Shown: positions 27,816-36,318, numbered from the stretch's first letter. The stretch is 64,000 nucleotides of DNA from Deinococcota bacterium (GCA_963170125.1 CAUJFI010000173.1:1-64000), one strand, 5' to 3'. Made by a program: numbers and translations. Notes: generated by a model not told the origin, from the letters alone.

Positions 27816-28759
27816 GAGAACGACGTCACGAGGCCCGTCTCGAGGTAGTAGCTCACCTCGCCGATGGAGACGATGGGCAACAGGCCGAGCGTGACGGCCG
27901 TTGGGCTGCCCGTCAGGCGGCCGTTGGCCGTGGCTTCTATGCCCACTGTGAGCCGACCGCCGGGTGGGATGGCGATTCCGGCGCGCGGGATGCGGTCGTC
28001 CGGCAGGGGCTGTCTGAGGCGCGCGCCCCGCTCTTCCGCGCGCAGGAAAGGGCTGCCTAGGAGCTCGTCGCGAGCGGGGTTCCGGCTCAGGCCCATGAAC
28101 CGTACCGTCAGGTCAGAGCCGTTTACCAAGGTCAGCTCGTCGAACTTGCGCCCCGGCGCGTCACCGCCGTCCTCGCGCGCATCGGTTCCCGAGGCGACCG
28201 TGAGCTCGAGCCCCGAGCCCGGGCCGAGGGGCGAGGCGCCGGCGAGCGGGTAGAGGGCGACGAGCACCGTGCCGAGCCACGTCTCCGCTCCGAACGTCGC
28301 AGCGACGGTAACGCTCGCGCTGCAAGGCTCCAGGCGCGTGAGCTTCGCCGGAACGCGCCAGACCTCGAAGCGGGTGTTGGTGGGTTCCGCCACGTCCAGG
28401 CAGTCGGAGTCGGACGCGGCCGCCACGGAGTCCGCCGCCACAAGGCGCGGGTTAGCGACGGCGATCGTGACGCCGCCGTCGGAGCCCGGGGCCAGGTCCT
28501 CGAAGTGGATGCCGACGACAGGCACGAGGTCGGGCCCCGCCTCCGCCGCGGACCGACCGAAGGCGGCCAGGCCGAACGTGACCAGGCAGACGAGCGCCAC
28601 CGCATGGCGGAAGCCGCTCGGCCGCGCGCGTGCCAAGCTGCCGTACGCGGCCGCTACCCTGCCGGACGCACGGGCGCCGGGCCGCATGCCTGCGAGGCCG
28701 CGCCAAGCGCGTCCGTGACGGGGACTCAGGAGCCTCGCGCGATAACTTGCTTGTCTCAT
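27797..28759 (-). CDS. Exported protein of unknown function in the C39 operon
   Basis: Unrecognised 320-residue protein. A long basic N-terminus precedes a hydrophobic signal or anchor segment (about residues 50-70, GFRHAVALVCLVTFGLAAFG). The mature part (from AGPDLVPVVGIHFEDLAPGS) is beta-rich with Ig-like or CARDB-like strands (GGVTIAVANPRLV, DLTVRFMGLSRNPARDELLG), suggesting a surface or periplasmic binding role. A good GAGAGGAGAA binding site supports the start. It follows the secreted protein gene after a 66-base gap with a hairpin. Confidence 0.6.
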   Translation of the reverse strand: MRQASYRARLLSPRHGRAWRGLAGMRPGARASGRVAAAYGSLARARPSGFRHAVALVCLVTFGLAAFGRSAAEAGPDLVPVVGIHFEDLAPGSDGGVTIAVANPRLVAADSVAAASDSDCLDVAEPTNTRFEVWRVPAKLTRLEPCSASVTVAATFGAETWLGTVLVALYPLAGASPLGPGSGLELTVASGTDAREDGGDAPGRKFDELTLVNGSDLTVRFMGLSRNPARDELLGSPFLRAEERGARLRQPLPDDRIPRAGIAIPPGGRLTVGIEATANGRLTGSPTAVTLGLLPIVSIGEVSYYLETGLVTSFSWPDGR

Positions 28760-28783
28760 GGTTCTCCTCTCTCGAAGCTTGGT

Positions 28784-28819
28784 GGTGGGTGGTGAGCGCG
28801 AGCACGCCCACCACCCACC
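28784..28819 (-). terminator. Intercistronic hairpin after the secreted-protein gene
   Basis: Complementary 11-base arms GGTGGGTGGTG (28784-28794) and CACCACCCACC (28809-28819) with a 14-base loop lie between the secreted protein stop and the next gene of the operon. There is no T run, so it is more likely a stabilising or partial-termination hairpin that lets the secreted protein be made in excess. Confidence 0.5.
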
Positions 28820-28825
28820 TGCCGA

Positions 28826-29419
28826 TCAGAGCGCGCCGTCCATCGTCGTGTACTTCATGTAGGTCTTATTGGTCGTGCCACGGTCGGCAACGCCGGTGTC
28901 CTGCGAGCTGCCGTCGCTGTACTGGGCGAACTTGTGCGCCACGTACGTCGTGGTCACACGCATGTTGCCCTTGTAGAGCTTGATCCGCTTGTTGGGTGGG
29001 ACCGTGAGCTGAGCCGTCGTCGGGTTGGAGCAGACCCGGCTGAAACCGACGGACAAGCTGAGAGCCGCCGAGATGCCCGCGCCGCCGCTGGTCAGGGTCA
29101 TCCTGCACTCCTCGTCGATGACGTACGTATAGGTGACCGGCACGGAGGAGGGGTTGGCGAAGTCGCGTTCCAGCGAGTAGCTCGTCTGAGTGGGCTTCCC
29201 GGTGCTGGAGCTCACGATCTCCCACGAGTAGCCGAGGAGCTTCGGCGGTGCGGGCGGCTCGTTCGGTGCCTCGTCAGGCGGACAGTTGTTGCAGAGGCCG
29301 GCCGTCACGGCGTCCAGCTCGCCCATGCCGAGCGGAACGGCGGCGTGCGCGGACCCGAGCGACATGCTCAGGAGCATGAGCAGCAGCGTGCTAGCGGACC
29401 ATAGTTTGAGGCGTTTCAC
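28826..29419 (-). CDS. Secreted protein with Sec signal peptide plus double-glycine-type leader
   Basis: The 197-residue product has a classic signal peptide (residues 1-26, ending SAHA). Directly after it come residues 30-41, LGMGELDAVTAG, which match the C39 leader rule: Leu at -12, Glu at -8, Leu at -7, Val at -4 and Ala-Gly at -2/-1. The mature chain would start LCNNCPPDE with a CxxC and a Pro-rich stretch, then a beta-rich domain (SYSLERDFANPSSVPVTYTY, GAGISAALSLSVGFSRVC) with two further Cys. The last region is Thr/Tyr-rich. GTG start with CGGAGGAAAC. The C39 peptidase encoded two genes upstream is the likely processing enzyme. Family not recognised. Confidence 0.7.
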   Translation of the reverse strand: MKRLKLWSASTLLLMLLSMSLGSAHAAVPLGMGELDAVTAGLCNNCPPDEAPNEPPAPPKLLGYSWEIVSSSTGKPTQTSYSLERDFANPSSVPVTYTYVIDEECRMTLTSGGAGISAALSLSVGFSRVCSNPTTAQLTVPPNKRIKLYKGNMRVTTTYVAHKFAQYSDGSSQDTGVADRGTTNKTYMKYTTMDGAL

Positions 29420-29448
29420 GTTTCCTCCGGTGGAAGTGTCGAGGTGCT

Positions 29449-31056
29449 TCAGGCGGAAGGCGATCGGCGATATCCACCCCCTTCACGCCTCGCGGCGCCC
29501 ACCAAGCCCAGCGCTGTTAGGCAGGTGAGCACCCCGGCCCAGTCCCCGTACCGCGTGTACGGCGTGGAGCCGGCCCTAAGCCTCGCGGTCGCGCCGAGCG
29601 TGGTGGCCACGCCAGGGGCGGAGCGCTCGACCACCCGCCCGGCCGGGTCGATGATGGCGCTCGGGCCGCCGTTCGAGGCGAAGGCCAACCAGACGCCGTT
29701 CTCGACCGCGCGCAGACGCGCGACGCGTAGGTGTTGAAGAGGAACGTCGCCGCCGGCCGCGAACGTGTCGTCCGTGATGACGGCGAGCAGCTCGGCCCCG
29801 CCACGCGCGGCTGCGCGCACCGTGGCTGGGAACGCGACGTCGTAACAGATCACCGGGGCGACCAGCACGCCGCCGAGATCGGCGGCACCGGGGGCCGCCC
29901 CGGCCGCGAGGCCGGCTTCGGCGAACGGCACGAGGCGGCGCTTGTCGGCGACATGGATGAGTTCAGAGTCGATGAGCGCGAAAGCCGAGTTGCCGTAAGT
30001 GCCGGCATCCTCGTCGCGCGACGCCGCGCCCATGAGCAGCGGCGCCAGCCCGACCAGGGCCAGGCGCTGGTCGCCGGTGAGCGGCACCCCGGAAGCGGCG
30101 CGCGCGGCGGCATGGGCGAGGCGGCCCGGCCAGACCCCCTCCGGCCAAACGGTGACGGTCGCACTGCCTGCGCCCGCCGACCTGGAGAGGGTGGCCAGGG
30201 CCACCAAGAGTTCGGCCGCGAGGACCTCGTCGGCCGCGGCGGCGGCACGGGCGGCGGCCGGCAGGTTGGGTTGCACCACCACGATGCGCGTGTCGCCCCG
30301 CCCGCCCGGCGGCGCGGCGGCCGGCGCCCCCGTGGCGACCGACCAGACGACCAGGCAGATGAGCCCGAGGCCGGCGACGGGCGGAAGGGCCGCGGCGGCC
30401 GCTCGAGGCGCCCGGCCGTGAAGGCGAGTGCCCGTTATGACCCCGCGCACCACCTCTAGTGCCAGCGCGTTCGCGAGCAGGACCGCCAGGCTCACGGCGG
30501 TCACCGAGCCGAGGCGCGCAAGGTGGACGGCGGGCGTCTCCGCCTGGGAGTAGCCGATCACGGCGAGGGACGGCGCCCAGGCGCCCGCCAGCCACTCTTG
30601 GCGAGTCGCCAGCTCGGCGCAACACCAGAAGACGGGCGGGACGAGCCAAGCGAGGCGACGAGCGCCGCCCCTCGAGCGCGCGACCACGACCGCCGCCGCC
30701 CCGCAGGCGGCGCCGAACGGCAGCGCGGCCGTGATGACGACGGCCAGGTACGCGGGCGCCGAGAGGGCCAGGGCCGCTTCGTAAGCCACCGAGGTGACGC
30801 CGAGAGCGGTGAGCGCGCCGCAAGCCGCCGCGAGCATGAAGCGCCGGCGCGCGGCCATGGCGCGCACCAGGTGGAAGGTCGGCATGAAGGCCACCCAGGC
30901 CAGGGCCGGCGAAACGGACCATGGCCGCGAGGCGGCTGCCAGCAGGACCATGCCCGCCAGGCAGGAGACGTACGGCCCCGCCCCGGTGGCGGGAGCGCGC
31001 CAGGCTGAAGCCGTCGACGCTGCGGCGCGCGGCCACGCTGAGGACGGGACCGACAC
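29449..31056 (-). CDS. Apolipoprotein N-acyltransferase-like (Lnt/nitrilase superfamily) membrane protein
   Basis: The 535-residue protein has six to seven N-terminal membrane segments and a C-terminal carbon-nitrogen hydrolase domain, the build of Lnt. The catalytic triad is in place: Glu in WPEGVWPG (about 305), Lys in VADKRRLVPFAE (about 370) and Cys in VICYDVAFP (about 403), followed by LRVARLRAVENGVWLAFASN as in Lnt. Lnt adds the third acyl chain to lipoproteins; here the substrate may be a protein of this operon. GTG start directly after the C39 stop. It may be the genome's only Lnt or a specialised paralogue; the window cannot tell. Confidence 0.8.
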   Translation of the reverse strand: MSVPSSAWPRAAASTASAWRAPATGAGPYVSCLAGMVLLAAASRPWSVSPALAWVAFMPTFHLVRAMAARRRFMLAAACGALTALGVTSVAYEAALALSAPAYLAVVITAALPFGAACGAAAVVVARSRGGARRLAWLVPPVFWCCAELATRQEWLAGAWAPSLAVIGYSQAETPAVHLARLGSVTAVSLAVLLANALALEVVRGVITGTRLHGRAPRAAAAALPPVAGLGLICLVVWSVATGAPAAAPPGGRGDTRIVVVQPNLPAAARAAAAADEVLAAELLVALATLSRSAGAGSATVTVWPEGVWPGRLAHAAARAASGVPLTGDQRLALVGLAPLLMGAASRDEDAGTYGNSAFALIDSELIHVADKRRLVPFAEAGLAAGAAPGAADLGGVLVAPVICYDVAFPATVRAAARGGAELLAVITDDTFAAGGDVPLQHLRVARLRAVENGVWLAFASNGGPSAIIDPAGRVVERSAPGVATTLGATARLRAGSTPYTRYGDWAGVLTCLTALGLVGAARREGGGYRRSPSA

Positions 31057-31683
31057 TTAGAGCGCCCCGAGCAGGAACACGCGGCCGCTGAAGCGGCGCG
31101 TGAAGGCGTCGATGGGGAGCACGTACGCGCCCACGGCGGGGTCGGCCACCGTAACCGCGCCGCGCGTGACGGCGCGCACGGCGACGAGGTGACCGAGCGG
31201 CGCGGAGCCGGCGACGGTCATGTGGGCGACGAACGGCGTGGGGAGCCCCGCCAGGTCGGCCCGGCCGACCCGGTACCACGTGCCTGGGAAGCCGAAGCGG
31301 TCGGCGAGACGAGCGAACTCGCCCAGGCTGAGGCCGTCGGGACCGAGCCGCGCGGAAGCGACGACCGAGGCCAGCTCTAGTCGCCGCCCGGACCAGGCGG
31401 CGAGCGTGGCGACGACGGCCGGTCCGCAGTCGTTGCGCTGCGACTGCAAGACGACGGGTACCGAGTCGAGAGCGTATGGCGCGGCGTTCCAGGCGCGGCT
31501 GGCGTGGGCGCCGAGTGCCGTAGGCAACGTCAGCACGGCCGCCGCCGCCAGGGTGGTGAGGATGAGCGCGAGCGAGCGCCGCGACCTCGCGGCTAGGGCC
31601 CAATGCCGGGGCGCCGCGCTTTGCCGTTCGCCGTGCCGATCGGCGACCGCCGGCCGGCTTCCGCTGCGTGCTGCCCTGCCCAT
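31057..31683 (-). CDS. Membrane-anchored C39-family cysteine peptidase
   Basis: The 208-residue protein has one N-terminal membrane segment (about residues 38-58, LALILTTLAAAAVLTLP) and a single C39 domain. VPVVLQSQRNDCGPAVVATLAAWSGR carries the oxyanion Gln and catalytic Cys (about 86); GHLVAVRAV (His about 165) and VADPAVG (Asp about 178) complete the triad. Unlike bacteriocin ABC exporters it has no transporter domains, so it resembles stand-alone C39 proteases such as FapD of the Pseudomonas amyloid system. The domain should face the periplasm. A good GAAGGAGGG site supports the ATG. First gene of the six-gene operon, 118 bases after the P-type ATPase. Confidence 0.82.
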   Translation of the reverse strand: MGRAARSGSRPAVADRHGERQSAAPRHWALAARSRRSLALILTTLAAAAVLTLPTALGAHASRAWNAAPYALDSVPVVLQSQRNDCGPAVVATLAAWSGRRLELASVVASARLGPDGLSLGEFARLADRFGFPGTWYRVGRADLAGLPTPFVAHMTVAGSAPLGHLVAVRAVTRGAVTVADPAVGAYVLPIDAFTRRFSGRVFLLGAL

Positions 31684-31801
31684 ACCCTCTCCCTCCTTCG
31701 GAAGAGGCTAGGGCTCGGGCGTTACGTGCAGGTCACGCGAGTTGGTCGGAGCCGACCGGGTCTAGGCGCTCGCCCGGCCCAGGCTCACGCCCCGCCTGCC
31801 G

Positions 31802-33898
31802 TCAGCTCACGCTGGTCGAGAGTGCGGTCGCCGGGCGGTCGGCGTCCTTGTGCGCCCGCGGCGTGAAGCCCAGCAGGCGCAAGCCGTTGGCCACCACCAG
31901 GATGGTGCCCCCCTCGTGCCCGATGACCCCGAGGGGCAGAGGAAGGTGGGAGAAGAGCGTGATGATGACCATCAGGACCATGATCCCCAGCGCGAAGGCG
32001 AGGTTCTGGCGGATGACGCCGTTGGCGCGCTTCGCGAGCTCGAACGCCTCGGGGAGCCGCGAGAGGTCGTCGGAGAGCAGGGCGACATCGGCTGCCTCCA
32101 GGGCGGCGTCGCTGCCGGCCACCCCCATCGCCACGCCCACGTCGGCGGTCGCGAGGGCGGCCGCGTCGTTGACGCCGTCGCCGACGAACGCCACCGTGCC
32201 GCTCGCCCCAAGCTCGCCGACGACCGTGACCTTCTCGTCCGGCAGGAGGTCGGCGCGCACCTCTTCGGGCCGCAGCCCGAGCGTGCGCCCCACGTCGAGC
32301 GCCACGGCCGCATGGTCGCCGGTGAGCATCGCGAAGCGCCTCACCCCGGCCCGGGCGAGCTGCGACAGGGCGCGCGCGGCGCTCGGCCGCACGACGTCAG
32401 CCATGCCGAAGAGCCCGGTGACGCGCTGCGCGTCGCCCAGGATGACCACCGTCTTCCCCGCGCTCTCGAGCCGCGCCAGGGCGGCGGCCTCTTCCGCCAG
32501 CCCGACACCGAGCTCGGCTGCCAGCTTGCGGTTGCCCACCCAGTACGGTGTGCCGGCCAGCTTCCCTACCACGCCCTTGCCGGGCACGGCGACCACGTCA
32601 GAGGCGGTCGGACCGGCGAGCCCGCGGCTGTCGGCCGCCCTACAGAGCGCCTTGGCGAGCGGGTGGTCGGAGGCGGCCTCGATGGCCGCGGCGGCGGCGA
32701 GGGCGGCGTCCTCGCTCTGGCCGAAAGCCACGACGTCCGTCACGTGCATGCGTCCCTCGGTGAGGGTGCCCGTCTTGTCGAACGCGATGGTGGTAACGGC
32801 GCCGAACCGCTCGAGGGCTCCGCCGCCCTTGAAGAGCACGCCCATGCGAGCCGCGCGCGCTAGCGCCGAGAGGACGGCGGCCGGCACGCTGATCACGATG
32901 GCGCACGGGCTCGCCACCACGAGGAGGGTGGCGGCCTTGTAGAACGCCGCGTGCGGGTCGGTGCCGGAGAGGAGGAACGCGCCGAGCGCGAGCGCCGTCC
33001 CGACGATGACGAGCACCGTATAGCGCTGGCCGAACCAGTCGCTGAAACGTTGACTGGGCGAGCGACTGGCCCTGGCCGCGGTGACGAGCTCGATCATGCG
33101 AGCCAGGGTCGAGCTGGACGCGTCCTTCGTGACCCGCACCTCGAGCGCGCCGTAGCCGTTGATGCTGCCGGCGAACAAGGCGTCGCCGACGGCTTTGTCG
33201 ACGGGAACGGACTCGCCCGTGATGGGCGACTGGTCGACGCTCGACGCGCCGCGCTCCAGTACGCCGTCGAGGGGCACGCGCTCGCCCGGTCGCACGAGCA
33301 GGCGCGCGCCGATGGGGACCGAGTCCGACGGCACCACGCGCAGCTCGTCGCCCTCCAGGAGCGTGGCCGTCTCAGGCTTCAGCTTCATGAGCGCGGCGAC
33401 GGCCCCCTTCGTGTTGGTGAAGGCGTGGTCCTCGAGCGTGCCTGCGAGGCTGAAGAGGAAGAGCAGCACGGCGCCGTCGCGGGGTTCGCCCACGAGTGCC
33501 GCCGCCACCGCGGCGAGCACCATGAGGAGGTCGATGTCGAACTTGCGCTCGCGCGTCAGCTCGGCGAGGGCCGCGGCTGCTGCCGGCACTCCGCCGGCCA
33601 GGAAGGCGACGGCCAGCCCGACCGCCGCTACGAGGCCGGCCGCGCCGCCGACACCGACGTAGTCGGCGAGCCAGCCGGCGCCCCGGCCCCCGTGAGCGCG
33701 CCCGATCACCACCGCCAGCACGGCGACGGCCAGGCCAAGCCCCGTGAGACCCGTGAACACGGCGGCCAGGCGGTTCCGCCCGCGCTCCGCCGCCAACTCG
33801 TCGAGCAACCGCTCGGAAGCGGACCTGGCCTGGGAGGGGCCCTCCCCTGCCGGGGCGGCGGGGCCGGCCCCCGTGTTCGGTCGCTCGGGTTCTCGCAC
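31802..33898 (-). CDS. P1B-4-type heavy-metal efflux ATPase (Co/Zn/Fe class)
   Basis: ATP-driven export of divalent transition metals across the cytoplasmic membrane. The 698 residues lack the N-terminal metal-binding domain. Seen in order: the actuator TGES (SPITGESVP), the transmembrane SPC motif (VVASPCAIVIS, about 330), the phosphorylated Asp in DKTGTLTEG (about 376), the HP motif (SDHPLAKAL) and the last-helix HEGGT (about 662). SPC together with HEGG(T) is the P1B-4 signature, the CoaT/CtpD-type subgroup. I chose the GTG at 33898 because it lies six bases after the -10 box; the GTG at 33904 abuts that box. Confidence 0.93.
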   Translation of the reverse strand: MREPERPNTGAGPAAPAGEGPSQARSASERLLDELAAERGRNRLAAVFTGLTGLGLAVAVLAVVIGRAHGGRGAGWLADYVGVGGAAGLVAAVGLAVAFLAGGVPAAAAALAELTRERKFDIDLLMVLAAVAAALVGEPRDGAVLLFLFSLAGTLEDHAFTNTKGAVAALMKLKPETATLLEGDELRVVPSDSVPIGARLLVRPGERVPLDGVLERGASSVDQSPITGESVPVDKAVGDALFAGSINGYGALEVRVTKDASSSTLARMIELVTAARASRSPSQRFSDWFGQRYTVLVIVGTALALGAFLLSGTDPHAAFYKAATLLVVASPCAIVISVPAAVLSALARAARMGVLFKGGGALERFGAVTTIAFDKTGTLTEGRMHVTDVVAFGQSEDAALAAAAAIEAASDHPLAKALCRAADSRGLAGPTASDVVAVPGKGVVGKLAGTPYWVGNRKLAAELGVGLAEEAAALARLESAGKTVVILGDAQRVTGLFGMADVVRPSAARALSQLARAGVRRFAMLTGDHAAVALDVGRTLGLRPEEVRADLLPDEKVTVVGELGASGTVAFVGDGVNDAAALATADVGVAMGVAGSDAALEAADVALLSDDLSRLPEAFELAKRANGVIRQNLAFALGIMVLMVIITLFSHLPLPLGVIGHEGGTILVVANGLRLLGFTPRAHKDADRPATALSTSVS

Positions 33899-33904
33899 AC
33901 CCAC

Positions 33905-33933
33905 AACCTAACCCGGAATCGTTCCGATTACAA
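33905..33933 (-). promoter_or_regulatory. Promoter of the P1B-4 ATPase with palindromic operator in the spacer
   Basis: Minus strand: TTGTAA (33928-33933), 17 bases, TAGGTT (33905-33910), then six bases and the GTG. The 15-base palindrome CCGGAATCGTTCCGA (33913-33927, plus strand) fills the spacer. It matches 13 of 15 positions of the palindrome upstream of the Fur-family gene (10869-10883), so a repressor bound here would block polymerase. Confidence 0.65.
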
Positions 33934-34043
33934 TAGGGTCGGCCTCGCGACCGTGTGCGGCTCCCCACCACCCGGCCCGAGAGTCCGGTCTCCCCTCGCC
34001 GTCCAGCGCCGAGGCCCGATCTCCCCCTCATCATCCGACGCGT

Positions 34044-34055
34044 TAGGCTGCGGCG
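34044..34055 (+). promoter_or_regulatory. -10 box TAGGCT, leaderless start of the EEP gene
   Basis: TAGGCT at 34044-34049 is separated by six bases from the ATG at 34056, with no ribosome binding site. No clear -35 box. Confidence 0.4.
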
Positions 34056-35180
34056 ATGTCAGGCGACCGTCTACGCCCCCTCGCGAACGCGTGCCTGACG
34101 ACCCTCGCCTGCCTCGCCGTATGCGTTCCGACCCTCTGGTTCGCCCTCTACCTCGCGTTCGCCGATCGCTGGTGGTGGTTGTTCGTCGCCAACTCGCTGG
34201 CGCCCGTCCTCTTCATTCCCGTGCCCGTAGCGATGCTGGTCGCCTGGTTGCTGCGGCGGAAGCGGCTCGCCCTGGCCGGCCTGCTCCCCCTCGCCGTCGC
34301 CGCCTACCTGTGGACGGGCACGTACTTCCCGTCGCGCGCCGACGGGCCCGCCGTGGTCGAGCAGGCAGCGACGGTCTCGGTGATGACGTTCAACGTCAAA
34401 GCGGGCAACCATGACGCGAGCGAGCTGGAGGCAGCCATACTCGCCTCCGGCGCGCACGTCGTGGCCCTGCAGGAACTCAACGAGGGTGTAGGCGAGGAGC
34501 TGGCCGGGCGTTTGGCCGGCACGCACCCGTACGTCGACCTGGCGCCCTGCCCGCCGTGCGGCGACTGGGGAAGCCTCGGCATCTTCTCCGCGTACCCGCT
34601 CGAGCCCGTGGCGGCGGACCTCGGCGGCCCGGCCGCCCGCAACCCTCAGGTCGCCATCGTCCACCACCCGCGCGGCGACCTGCTCGTCGTCAACGTCCAC
34701 AACCTCTCCACCCCAAGGTTCCCGCAGATATGGCCGGCGGAGATAGCCAGAGCCGTCGAGTCGCGGGAGGCGGTCGCCGCCGCGCTCGTCGCGCTGGTGC
34801 GCGACGCCGACGTGCCGGTCGTCGCCATGGGTGACTTCAACACCACCGAGCGCAGCGGCGCCTACCGCGTGATCACGAGCGAGCTGCTCGACGCCTGGCG
34901 CAACCGGGGCTTCGGGTTCGGCAGCACCTTCCGCGGCGGCGGCCAGAGCGGCGCGGCTGCCCGCCCCGACACCACACGCTCCGGGGCCGCGGGCTCCGAC
35001 ACCGCGCTCGACGGCTCGCTCGGCGGAGCGCTGCCGCGACCCGCACTCCCGGACTGGCTCCTCAGGATCGACTACGTGTTCCACTCGCGGGGCCTCACGA
35101 CCCTCTCGGTGAAGGTCATGGCATGGCAGGCGGCGTCCGATCACCGCCCCGTCACGGCGCTGCTCGCGTTCACCGACTGA
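34056..35180 (+). CDS. Membrane-anchored endonuclease/exonuclease/phosphatase-family protein
   Basis: The 374 residues start with three membrane segments (about residues 10-90), followed by an EEP hydrolase domain. The metal and catalytic residues are visible: Asn in SVMTFNVKAGNH, Glu in VVALQELNEG, Asp/Asn in VVAMGDFNTTE, and Asp/His in AASDHRPVTALL. The catalytic domain is extracytoplasmic if the anchor has the usual orientation, so nucleic acid, phospholipid or sugar phosphate are possible substrates. An Ala/Gly/Thr-rich insert precedes the last motif. The ATG has no binding site and lies six bases after TAGGCT (34044-34049). Confidence 0.85.
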   Translation: MSGDRLRPLANACLTTLACLAVCVPTLWFALYLAFADRWWWLFVANSLAPVLFIPVPVAMLVAWLLRRKRLALAGLLPLAVAAYLWTGTYFPSRADGPAVVEQAATVSVMTFNVKAGNHDASELEAAILASGAHVVALQELNEGVGEELAGRLAGTHPYVDLAPCPPCGDWGSLGIFSAYPLEPVAADLGGPAARNPQVAIVHHPRGDLLVVNVHNLSTPRFPQIWPAEIARAVESREAVAAALVALVRDADVPVVAMGDFNTTERSGAYRVITSELLDAWRNRGFGFGSTFRGGGQSGAAARPDTTRSGAAGSDTALDGSLGGALPRPALPDWLLRIDYVFHSRGLTTLSVKVMAWQAASDHRPVTALLAFTD

Positions 35181-35193
35181 CCGGAAGAGCCGC

Positions 35194-35256
35194 GAGTGCT
35201 CCAGAAGTCACGAACGTTCCAGGGGCCGTGAGCGCTCCGGAAGCCATGAACGTTCG
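35194..35256. repeat. 36-bp-period imperfect tandem repeat with GAACGTTC palindromes
   Basis: Segments 35194-35220 and 35230-35256 match at 21 of 27 positions and each ends in the 8-base palindrome GAACGTTC (35212-35219 and 35248-35255), 36 bases apart. They lie between the EEP stop and the META gene, about 115 bases before its start. Two spaced palindromes could be an operator. Confidence 0.5.
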
Positions 35257-35368
35257 CTGAACCGAGCCAGCGGCCGCGCCTCACCGTGGCGTCTTAGCTT
35301 GATGAGCGTAGAGCCCGGTGCGCTGCGCGTGAGCGCGCACGGCGCCGCGAGCTCCTTAGGAGGCGAAC

Positions 35369-36232
35369 ATGCGCATAGCGCTTCGTAACTTGGTGATGAC
35401 GGCAACGCTCCTGGTGGCGGCCCTCGGCGGCTTGGCCGGCGCCAGGGGCGTCGACATCGTCCTGCCGGACGGCGACACCTGCAAGATCGTCAGCCCCGAG
35501 CTGAACCCGAGCCTCGCCAACGGTCGCGTGAGCCACTTCTGCAGCGACGGCGTCGCACTGGTGGGCGGGCTGCAACTGGGCGATGGCCTCGGCCTGGTGA
35601 CGCGCGTCACCTACGACCCGAACGATCCGCAGAACGTGTTCTCGGACGGGCTCGTCTCCATCGAAGCGCGCGGCGTGACGTTGGAGGACGGCACCGTCTG
35701 CCTGCATGCCGGCGAGGGGGCGACCATCGCTTTCGACGGCGAGCGCGCCAACTACACGTGTGACGACGACTCGGTGCTCCTCGGCGCCTTCGAGGCCGAC
35801 GGCGACGAGGTCTTCGCGACGCAGGCCACGTTCACGCACGATGACGCCGGTTTCCACCTGGTCGGCAAGGAGCGCGTGGCGGTGCAGACCATCGATGCGA
35901 GCAGCCCCATCACGAACGTCGAGTGGAAGCTCGAATCGTTCGGCGTCGGCGGTACCCCGGCCCTCGAAGACGCTCCCGCGACCCTCAGCATCCTGGCCGG
36001 CCGCGCCGGCGGCAAGACGGGTTGCAACAGCTACTTCGCGGCGGTGACGTTCGGGCTCGACGGCGCCATCGGCTTCGCGCAACCGGGCGCGACCATGATG
36101 TACTGCGACGGCGCCATGGACCAGGAGCAGAGCTTCTTCACCACGCTGACGGGCATAGACCGTTACGAGCTGACCACCGACGGCAAGCTCGTCCTCAGCG
36201 GCAGCGAGGGGTCGTTGGTCTTCGTGCGCTGA
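35369..36232 (+). CDS. Secreted META-domain (HslJ-like) protein
   Basis: The 287-residue protein has a signal peptide (residues about 8-26 ending AGARG) and a C-terminal META domain: NVEWKLESFGVGG, GCNSYFAAVTF, MMYCDGAMDQEQSFFTTL and RYELTTDGKLVLSG. The first 170 residues form a beta-rich module with paired cysteines (GDTCKIV, SHFCSDG, GTVCLHAG, NYTCDDD), probably two disulphides. META proteins such as HslJ are linked to heat and novobiocin stress, function unclear. AGGAGGCG binding site. Monocistronic. Confidence 0.82.
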   Translation: MRIALRNLVMTATLLVAALGGLAGARGVDIVLPDGDTCKIVSPELNPSLANGRVSHFCSDGVALVGGLQLGDGLGLVTRVTYDPNDPQNVFSDGLVSIEARGVTLEDGTVCLHAGEGATIAFDGERANYTCDDDSVLLGAFEADGDEVFATQATFTHDDAGFHLVGKERVAVQTIDASSPITNVEWKLESFGVGGTPALEDAPATLSILAGRAGGKTGCNSYFAAVTFGLDGAIGFAQPGATMMYCDGAMDQEQSFFTTLTGIDRYELTTDGKLVLSGSEGSLVFVR

Positions 36233-36318
36233 GCCGCCGGACCGGCAGGGCGGGTGTCCGGCACCCACGGGGCCGAGCCACCCGCTCCCCTGGCGGCTCG
36301 CGAGGCGGCCGCGGCGTC

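Noticed and set aside
28826-29419. Secreted protein as a lipoprotein
   Set aside because: The Cys at residue 43 is preceded by A-G-L, which does not fit the lipobox, and a normal signal-peptidase I site ends at residue 26.
29410-29422. TTTCACGT sequence resembling half of a parS site
   Set aside because: Only one half of the palindrome matches; it coincides with the start of the secreted-protein gene.
25291-31683. Classical bacteriocin or microcin cluster
   Set aside because: No ABC exporter with a C39 domain, no small precursor peptide and no immunity-like gene; the substrate is a 197-residue Sec-dependent protein.
31744-31757. Palindrome GGTCGGAGCCGACC before the C39 operon
   Set aside because: Half-sites resemble the Fur-like operator but the spacing differs (two bases instead of five), so I do not count it as a third site.
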